Shown here piece by piece: positions 6,860-14,609 of a stretch of DNA of 14,609 nucleotides (position 1 is the stretch's first letter; each line of letters opens with the position of its first letter). A program made the translations under genes and the position numbers. The stretch is taken from contig JAKDKP010000006.1 in NCBI GenBank assembly GCA_030453285.1, positions 1 to 14,609 on the forward strand. The letters run 5' to 3'. The stretch is from Propionibacteriales bacterium. GTDB lineage: Bacteria > Actinomycetota > Actinomycetes > Propionibacteriales > Propionibacteriaceae. The notes under the pieces are model-generated. The model ran no database searches, had not been told where the DNA came from, and saw nothing but the letters and a program-made list of their open reading frames with translations.

Positions 6860-6918
6860 CTCTCGACTGTTCCGACTACGCAGCACCTGGTCGTGCCGGC
6901 CTAGAAACCAGAACGTTC

Positions 6919-9735
<2,817 letters not shown>

Positions 9736-9793
9736 GATCGTTTGCACACTCCCGGGGCTCGTTGCCGCGGCACCAGCGCCGGTGCCACACGGA

Positions 9794-9840
9794 ATATCTT
9801 GACGTCAAGATATCATAGCGGTTCGACCTCAATCTGCCAC
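9794..9840 (-). promoter_or_regulatory. acnA promoter with overlapping 20-bp palindromic operator
   Basis: On the minus strand GTGGCA (9840-9835), 17 nt, then TATGAT (9817-9812, five of six matches) form a good sigma-70-type promoter. A perfect palindrome ATATCTTGACGTCAAGATAT (9794-9813) overlaps the end of the -10 box and covers the expected transcription start at about 9805. The leader before the ATG at 9735 would be about 70 nt. The TTGA...TCAA half-sites recall MarR-type operators; they do not look like the AcnR site of Corynebacterium. Repression of acnA is inferred from position. Confidence 0.7.
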
Positions 9841-9865
9841 TGGTGCCACGGCGATCCTCACTAAG

Positions 9866-9883
9866 GCTTCCCTTCATGGGAGC
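9866..9883 (-). terminator. Weak hairpin after the quinone-oxidoreductase-like gene
   Basis: GCTCCC pairs with GGGAAGC with a one-base bulge around ATGAA, directly after the stop codon at 9885 on the minus strand. The stem is short and the call is tentative. Confidence 0.25.
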
Positions 9884-9884
9884 T

Positions 9885-10802
9885 TCACGGGATGAGCAGC
9901 CACCGACCCCGCTGCCCCGGCCTCGACGCTTCGGCATAGGTCTCAGCTGCGTCCGCCAACGGGCGCTGCCCGGCCACGCGCACGGGCAGCGTCCCTTCGG
10001 CCACCAGGTCGAGCAGGGCGGCCAGTCGCGGACCATCGGCCCGTACGGTCACCATGGAGACGTTGATCCCCCGGGTACCTGCCACGGGCTGGACCGGAAT
10101 CACTCCCAGCAGGGCACCGCCGTCAACCACGGCCTCCAACGCCGTGTCCTGCAGTGCTGCGGCATCAAAGACCGCGTCATGGGTTCGCGACGGCAAGTCG
10201 GTCAGGAATTCCACTGCTCCCGACGCCCGAACGAAGTCCTCATCCCCCGCTCTCGCCAGGCCGGTCACTCGCCAACCCCGACGGGCGGCGAGGGCGACGA
10301 CGTTGCCACCCACGGCACCGGCTGCACCGGTGACGAGCAGGCTTCGTCCCTGCGACTCCCCGAGCAGGTCGAGCCCCTGGTCTGCGGTGAGGGCATTCAG
10401 CGGAACCGATGCGACGTCGGTCAGGTCGATCCCGTCGGGCAGGTGAGCTGCCGCCGCCGCGGGGATTCTGGCCAGAGCCGCCTGCCCCCGTACGGGTGCG
10501 GTCAGGTCATCGTGCAGGCCCACGACCTGGTCTCCGGGAGCAAAATCGGTCACCTGGGGCCCGGCCTCGACCACGACCCGGCTCAGGTCGTACCCGAGCC
10601 CGACGGTGGCCGATAGGCCGAACGCCTCGCGCAACGCTCCGGCACTGATCATCAGGTCCGCCGGATTGATCGCTGCGGCGGCAACCTTGATCAGGATCTC
10701 GCCCGGCCCAGGTGCAGCGACGGTCACCTCGGTCATCTGTGGCGTGTTCTGATCGGCCAGGGACTGTACGGCACCCGCGGTCCGGCCCAACTGATGTTCC
10801 AT
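9885..10802 (-). CDS. Quinone-oxidoreductase-like NAD(P)H-dependent MDR-family enzyme
   Basis: 305-residue medium-chain dehydrogenase/reductase without zinc-ligand cysteines, so of the quinone oxidoreductase/enoyl-reductase side of the family. A GroES-like N-terminal part (about 25-115) contains VAAAAINPADLMISAG and GYDLSRVVVEAG. The Rossmann part has LLVTGAAGAVGGNVVALAARRGW (about 155-177), with a Gly-rich dinucleotide loop usual for NADPH users, and ends GRWLLIP. The ATG at 10802 was chosen because AAGGAG lies 6 nt upstream (ATG-ATC-ATG context); the frame extends further upstream without a plausible start. It is divergent from an HxlR regulator gene 115 nt away, the arrangement of qor2/qorR in Corynebacterium glutamicum. 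A role in quinone or electrophile detoxification is therefore likely; the true substrate is unknown. Confidence 0.85.
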   Translation of the reverse strand: MEHQLGRTAGAVQSLADQNTPQMTEVTVAAPGPGEILIKVAAAAINPADLMISAGALREAFGLSATVGLGYDLSRVVVEAGPQVTDFAPGDQVVGLHDDLTAPVRGQAALARIPAAAAAHLPDGIDLTDVASVPLNALTADQGLDLLGESQGRSLLVTGAAGAVGGNVVALAARRGWRVTGLARAGDEDFVRASGAVEFLTDLPSRTHDAVFDAAALQDTALEAVVDGGALLGVIPVQPVAGTRGINVSMVTVRADGPRLAALLDLVAEGTLPVRVAGQRPLADAAETYAEASRPGQRGRWLLIP

Positions 10803-10917
10803 GATCATCTCCTTGATCGATGTGCTGGCCCGATCGGGCCGCAACACAACTGTCGGGGTGTTACTCTCTTTTAGGAAGTACCCACTCCGAAGTGGCCACC
10901 GCACCTGGAGGTAACCG
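10803..10917. promoter_or_regulatory. Divergent control region with candidate HxlR operators
   Basis: Three symmetric elements lie between the divergent genes. They are a perfect 14-bp palindrome GGCCCGATCGGGCC (10827-10840), TACT-N11-AGTA (10862-10880), and CCACT-N4-AGTGG (10882-10895). The TACT/AGTA half-sites recall the operators of YodB-type (HxlR/DUF24) repressors, though with a longer spacer. Shine-Dalgarno sequences flank the region: AAGGAG for the minus-strand gene, and GGAGG (10907-10911) 6 nt before the ATG at 10918. No strong -35/-10 pair stood out on either strand. Confidence 0.45.
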
Positions 10918-11325
10918 ATGTCCACCCGAACCGCCGATCAGCGGCGTCAGGTCGCCAAGCAGGAATACGATGCCTATCTGGCCCAGTGCCCGAGCCGACG
11001 CCTGCTTGACCGGATCTCCGACAAGTGGGTGAGCCTGGTGATCTGCGCACTCGGCGAACGGAGCCACCGCTATTCGGAACTTTCCACCCACCTGCCCGGA
11101 GTCAGCCAGAAGATGCTGACCCAGACCCTGCGGAACCTCGAGCGGGACGGGATCGTCACCCGCACCGTGACACCGTCGGTCCCGGTCCGCGTCGACTACG
11201 CCCTCACCGACCTCGGGCGATCTCTGCTCGAACCGATCCGGCATGTCAAGGCGTGGGCCGAGCACAACATGCCTGCCGTTGACGCCGCCCGTGAGGCGTA
11301 CGACGACATGTGCGAGTCCGCCTAG
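10918..11325 (+). CDS. HxlR-family (DUF24) winged-helix regulator, probable redox sensor
   Basis: 135-residue MarR-like winged-helix protein of the HxlR family. The hallmark CPSRRLLDRISDKWVSLVI begins at Cys24. This conserved N-terminal cysteine is the thiol switch in YodB, HypR and QorR. The helix-turn-helix is YSELSTHLPGVSQKMLTQTL, followed by the wing RNLERDGIVTRTVTPSVPVRVDYALTDLG. Cys132 (DDMCESA) near the C-terminus is a second thiol that could pair with Cys24. GGAGG lies 6 nt before the ATG. It is divergent from the quinone-oxidoreductase-like gene, which it probably represses in the reduced state, as QorR does to qor2; this is inference from layout. Its stop overlaps that of the converging methyltransferase gene by 4 nt. 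Confidence 0.88.
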   Translation: MSTRTADQRRQVAKQEYDAYLAQCPSRRLLDRISDKWVSLVICALGERSHRYSELSTHLPGVSQKMLTQTLRNLERDGIVTRTVTPSVPVRVDYALTDLGRSLLEPIRHVKAWAEHNMPAVDAAREAYDDMCESA

Positions 11326-12566
11326 ACCCGGTCCCGCTGGGGTACGAGGATCGCCACACACTCCACGTGGTGGGTCATCGGGAACAGGTCGAAGGCGCGC
11401 AACTGCGCCAACGCCCAACCGGCCTCGGCGGCCGTGCGCAGGTCGCGGGCCAGCGCCGCCGGATCACACGCCACGTACGCAATGGCCCGCGGGCGACGGG
11501 CGAACACCTCGCGCAGCACCGTACGACCGGCGCCCTTGCGGGGCGGATCCAGCACGACCAGATCGGCCCGGTTCGGGAGCTTGCGCATCGCGCGATCCAT
11601 CCGGCCCACCTCGAATCGCGCGGTAGGAACGTTCCGCCGGGCCAGGGCGACGGCGCGCCGATCGCCCTCCACGCCGCGCACCCGTACGCCGTGATCGGCC
11701 AGCGCCCCGGCAAACAGTCCGACCCCGCAGTACAGATCGAGGGCCCGCTCGCCCCGCTGGGGATCGAGCCCGGCCAGCACGGCATCGACCAGGACATCCG
11801 CCGCCGCCGGGTGCACCTGCCAGAACCCGTCGATGGCCACCTCGTACGAGCGACCTGCGGCCTGGTGGGTGACGGTGTCTCGTGCCAACTCGCCTCCGGC
11901 GCCGTCGGTGTGATGACGCACGGTCCCGTCGATGAGCAGGGCGGTCTCCCCTGCCGCGGCGAGCACGGCGGTGGCCTGTCGACCCCCGCCCCGGAGAGAT
12001 GCACCAGAGACCGACGGCAGGGCGTCGGCGGCGATGTGGCAATCGGTGACGGGGATGACGGTGTGGCTGTGATGGGCCCGCAGCCCCCAGCGGTTCGGCC
12101 CATCGTCGGGCTCGGCAGCGTGCCACTGCATCCGGGTGCGCCAGCCACCGCCGGCAACGACGTCGTCATGCGGAACCTCTTCGACCACGCCGGACCAGGA
12201 CAGACCCGCCAACCGATCCAGCTGTTCGGCCACCACCTGTCGCTTCAGTTCGCGCTGAAGATCAAGAGCAACGTGCTGGAAATCGCAGCCGCCGCACAGC
12301 CCGGGCCCACTCACCGGACACGGTGCAGTGACCCGATCGGGGGCGGCCTCGATCACCTCGACCGCATCGCCGAGCCAGAACCGATCATGGTCGGCGTCGG
12401 TGATGTTGATCATCACCTGTTCCCGTGGCAAGCCGTGCCGCACGAAGATCACCCGGCCCTCGTACCGGGCGACGAAGTGTCCGCCGTGGGCGACCGGGCC
12501 GATGGTGACCGGCCCGATCACGGTCCCCACCGGATCGGCCGGCTGGTTCGACGAGCCTCCAGCCAT
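11322..12566 (-). CDS. TrmA/RlmD-family class I SAM-dependent RNA m5U methyltransferase
   Basis: 414 residues; methylates C5 of uridine in tRNA or rRNA in this family. An N-terminal TRAM-like RNA-binding domain (about 10-75) is followed by iron-sulfur-type cysteines C83, C91 and C94 (APCPVSGPGLCGGCDFQH) and C176 (TDCHIA), as in RlmD. The SAM site is ALDLYCGVGLFAGAL (275-289), then LDPPRKGAG (339-347). The catalytic nucleophile is C367 in YVACDPAALARDL, and the base E402 lies in HHVECVA. The ATG at 12566 overlaps the upstream permease stop by one base (TGATG). The frame runs on to 12740, but that extension is antisense-like noise inside the permease gene. The stop TAG shares CTAG with the converging HxlR stop. 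tRNA versus rRNA specificity cannot be decided. Confidence 0.92.
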   Translation of the reverse strand: MAGGSSNQPADPVGTVIGPVTIGPVAHGGHFVARYEGRVIFVRHGLPREQVMINITDADHDRFWLGDAVEVIEAAPDRVTAPCPVSGPGLCGGCDFQHVALDLQRELKRQVVAEQLDRLAGLSWSGVVEEVPHDDVVAGGGWRTRMQWHAAEPDDGPNRWGLRAHHSHTVIPVTDCHIAADALPSVSGASLRGGGRQATAVLAAAGETALLIDGTVRHHTDGAGGELARDTVTHQAAGRSYEVAIDGFWQVHPAAADVLVDAVLAGLDPQRGERALDLYCGVGLFAGALADHGVRVRGVEGDRRAVALARRNVPTARFEVGRMDRAMRKLPNRADLVVLDPPRKGAGRTVLREVFARRPRAIAYVACDPAALARDLRTAAEAGWALAQLRAFDLFPMTHHVECVAILVPQRDRV

Positions 12567-14569
12567 CACTTCCGCCGGGTCCACAAAGCCGAAGGTGCAG
12601 TGTCCTCGGCGGCCATCCGCTCGCCGCCACCGACCGAGGAGGCCAACACGTACGGCACCGAGATCATCACCACGCCGGGCATGTGCAGCAGCCGCGCCTT
12701 GAGCCGGCTCGCACTCTGGTTGTGCATCAGCTTCTCCCACCAGCGACCCACGACGTACTCAGGGACGTACACCGCCACCACATCTCGTGGGCTCTCGCGT
12801 CGTAGCTCGGCGATGTGCTTGACGATCGGGTTGGTGACTTCACGGTACGGGGAGGCGATCACCGTGAGCGGGGTCTGGATGCCGGCGGCCTGCCAGGCGT
12901 CGATCAACCGCTGAGTCTCCTCGGGTTCGACGTCGACGGTCACCGCCTCCATCGAACTCGGACCGAACGCCTTCGCGTACGACAGCGCCCGCAGGGTCGG
13001 CTGATGCACCCGGGAAACCAGCACGACCGCATGCACTCGGCTCGGCAGGGTCCGCCCGTCACCGGGAGCCCAGCTCGTCTCCTCGGCGACCTTGTCGTAG
13101 TGCCGCCGGATCGCCTTCATCATCACGAAGACCAGCGCCATGGCCAGAATGGCGATCCAGGCACCGTGGATGAACTTCGAGGCCAGCACCACCACCAGCA
13201 CCGTGCCCGTCATCGTCAGGCCGATGGCGTTGATCAGTCGTGACCGCTTCATCCGCGACCGTTCGGCCGGCCGGGTCTCGGTGCGCAGGTGACGCGTCCA
13301 GTGCCGCATCATGCCGAGCTGGCTGGTGGTGAACGCCACGAAGACTCCCACCACGTACAACTGGATCAAGGCGGTGACGTCGGCCTTGAACAGCATCACC
13401 AGCACGATCGCCAGACCCGCCAGGGCGACGATGCCGTTGCTGTAGGCGAGCCGATCTCCGCGGGTGTGCAGCTGCCTGGGCAGATAGCCGTCCCGGGCCA
13501 GGATCGACCCCAGCACCGGAAAGCCGTTGAACGCGGTGTTGGCGGCCAGAAACAAGATCAACATCGTCACCGCGATGACCAGCCAGAACATCGGGGGAAA
13601 GCCATCGAAGATGACCTGGGCGAGCTGCGCCACCGCCGTCTGCTCGACGATCGTGGGGTCCGGCACTCCATTGCGGGTGTAGACCGAGTTCTCACCGTCG
13701 ATGAGCTGCAGACCGGTCAGGTTGGACAGGGCGATGATGCCGCCCATCATCGAGACCGCGACGATGCCGAGCAGCCCGAGGGTGGTGGCGGCGTTGTGGC
13801 TCTTGGGTTCCTTGAAGGCCGGCACCCCGTTGGAGATGGCCTCGACCCCGGTCAACGCGGCACAGCCCGACGAGAAGGTCCTGGCCAGCAGGGCCACCAT
13901 CGCGAACCCGACCAACGGCTCGTACATCGGATCACCCTGCACCCCGAACTGGGCGCTGTCGGCGCGCAGCGGTTGACCGAGCACGATGATCCGGACCAAT
14001 CCGACTATGACCATCACCCCGATGGAGGCCATGAACAGGTAGGTCGGGAAGGCGAACAGGGTGCCCGATTCCTTGACCCCCCGCAGATTGATCGTCATCA
14101 GCACCAGGATCACCCCGGCCGCCACGAAGCCTTCGTAGCCGTCGATGAAGGGCAGGACCGCCTTGGCGGTCTGCACCCCCGAGGAGACCGACACCGCCAC
14201 AGTGAGGATGTAGTCGACCAGCAAGGCGCTACCGACCGTCAGACCGGCATTGCGGCCGAGGTTGACCGTGGCCACCTCGTAGTCGCCACCGCCGGACGGG
14301 TAGGCGTGCACGTTCTGCCGGTACGAGGCCACCACGACCAGCATGACGACCGCCACCAGCAGCGCAATCTTCCAGGAGAAAGCGAACCCGGCCGCCCCCG
14401 CCAGGGAGAGGGTGATCAGGATCTCGTCGGGCGCGTAGGCCACCGAACTCAAGGCATCGGAGGCGAAGACCGGGAGCGCAATGCGCTTGGGCAGCAGGGT
14501 CTCGCCCAGTTGGCCACTGGCCAGCTTGCGCCCCAAGACCAGCCGCTTACCGGCGTCGGACAGATTCAC
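12566..14569 (-). CDS. APC-superfamily permease, KimA-like (probable K+ uptake)
   Basis: 667-residue integral membrane protein. The opening ETLLPKRIALPVFASDALSS and VAYAPDEIL (about 23-51) is the KimA/YdaO-type signature with the conserved Asp38 and Tyr45 of the first helix. AYPSGGGDYEVATVNLG (89-105) and LLVDYILTVAVSVSSGVQTA (116-135) are further conserved blocks. About twelve helices end near residue 480; a soluble C-terminal domain of roughly 180 residues (RVHAVVLVSRVHQPTLRALS onward) resembles a universal-stress-like fold. KimA proteins carry K+ with H+ and are inhibited by c-di-AMP; transfer to this protein is inference. The GTG at 14569 has no Shine-Dalgarno sequence, and the frame stays open to the window end, so an upstream start is possible. 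It is translationally coupled to the downstream methyltransferase gene. Confidence 0.88.
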   Translation of the reverse strand: MNLSDAGKRLVLGRKLASGQLGETLLPKRIALPVFASDALSSVAYAPDEILITLSLAGAAGFAFSWKIALLVAVVMLVVVASYRQNVHAYPSGGGDYEVATVNLGRNAGLTVGSALLVDYILTVAVSVSSGVQTAKAVLPFIDGYEGFVAAGVILVLMTINLRGVKESGTLFAFPTYLFMASIGVMVIVGLVRIIVLGQPLRADSAQFGVQGDPMYEPLVGFAMVALLARTFSSGCAALTGVEAISNGVPAFKEPKSHNAATTLGLLGIVAVSMMGGIIALSNLTGLQLIDGENSVYTRNGVPDPTIVEQTAVAQLAQVIFDGFPPMFWLVIAVTMLILFLAANTAFNGFPVLGSILARDGYLPRQLHTRGDRLAYSNGIVALAGLAIVLVMLFKADVTALIQLYVVGVFVAFTTSQLGMMRHWTRHLRTETRPAERSRMKRSRLINAIGLTMTGTVLVVVLASKFIHGAWIAILAMALVFVMMKAIRRHYDKVAEETSWAPGDGRTLPSRVHAVVLVSRVHQPTLRALSYAKAFGPSSMEAVTVDVEPEETQRLIDAWQAAGIQTPLTVIASPYREVTNPIVKHIAELRRESPRDVVAVYVPEYVVGRWWEKLMHNQSASRLKARLLHMPGVVMISVPYVLASSVGGGERMAAEDTAPSALWTRRK

Positions 14570-14577
14570 GTCCGCTG

Positions 14578-14583
14578 ACAGTA
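14578..14583 (-). promoter_or_regulatory. Candidate -10 box upstream of the KimA-like permease
   Basis: TACTGT on the minus strand lies 8 nt before the GTG at 14569, compatible with a leaderless or near-leaderless transcript. The -35 region is at the window edge and not convincing. Confidence 0.25.
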
Positions 14584-14609
14584 CGCCAGATTCCCTGCCG
14601 ATGTGGCGC

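Larger units (their letters stand above)
6550..6918. other. Intergenic stretch between the OLD gene and acnA, no confident gene
   Basis: Contains the OLD-gene -10 box (6556-6561), a small hairpin GCCGG-AAAG-CCGGC near 6640, and the acnA terminator (6825-6859). A plus-strand frame from GTG at 6712 (VDYERMVLQHGHVTVGSLHE...) runs to 6936. It has a TAGGCT box 6 nt upstream (6700-6705), but its 3' half passes through the acnA terminator and into acnA, so it is probably not a gene; a shorter remnant is possible. Minus-strand frames here are Pro/Arg-rich and match nothing recognisable. No inverted terminal repeats or tRNA-like attachment site are visible. Confidence 0.5.

Noticed and set aside
3702..6918. 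CRISPR array, insertion sequence or tRNA-linked integration site
   Set aside because: No regularly spaced repeats, transposase motifs, terminal inverted repeats or tRNA-like sequence were seen.
11310..12914. Long plus-strand frame antisense to the methyltransferase (about 534 codons)
   Set aside because: Runs across two genes and is His/Gly/Arg-rich without domain signatures; shadow frame.
13289..14578. Plus-strand frame antisense to the permease, His/Gln/Asp-rich
   Set aside because: Reverse complement of hydrophobic helix codons generates such composition; no coding evidence.

Overview
The window is GC-rich DNA from a high-GC Gram-positive (Actinomycetota), most likely Propionibacteriaceae or a relative. 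The grounds are codon use, several leaderless-style promoters (a TANNNT box about 6 nt before ATG/GTG), an actinobacterial-type aconitase, a ThrE-type exporter and a KimA-like permease next to a TrmA-family methyltransferase. The family placement is inference; no rRNA or tRNA gene is visible.

Layout. 1-1551 (+): a BCCT osmolyte transporter cut by the window start, with an apparent frameshift in its first 30 bases. A bidirectional hairpin and a short tandem repeat separate it from a convergent ThrE-type exporter (1649-3145, -). ThrE and a HIT hydrolase (3249-3665, +) diverge from a compact region in which both promoters look leaderless; the HIT start overlaps a 7-codon upstream ORF. From about 3700 to 6918 lies accessory-looking DNA: a frameshifted glycosidase-like remnant (+), a multiply damaged GNAT acetyltransferase remnant (-), and one intact large gene, a lone OLD-family ATPase/TOPRIM nuclease (4729-6549, -) of clearly lower GC. 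This is the likeliest place for a defence function. A strong hairpin closes this stretch at the acnA end.

6919-9735 (-): aconitase acnA. Its promoter -10 box overlaps the edge of a perfect 20-bp palindrome, a probable repressor operator. 9885-10802 (-) and 10918-11325 (+): a divergent quinone-oxidoreductase-like / HxlR-family pair, resembling the redox-sensing QorR/Qor2 arrangement of Corynebacterium. The HxlR gene converges on, and shares a CTAG stop with, a TrmA/RlmD-like m5U RNA methyltransferase (11322-12566, -). That gene is in turn coupled by a TGATG overlap to an upstream KimA/APC-type permease (12566-14569, -).

Together the core genes cover osmolyte and probable K+ transport, amino-acid export, the TCA cycle, disulfide/quinone stress response and RNA modification. 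No multi-gene undescribed system is evident. The best candidates for novelty are the solitary OLD nuclease in its decayed island, the acnA operator and the HIT upstream ORF.
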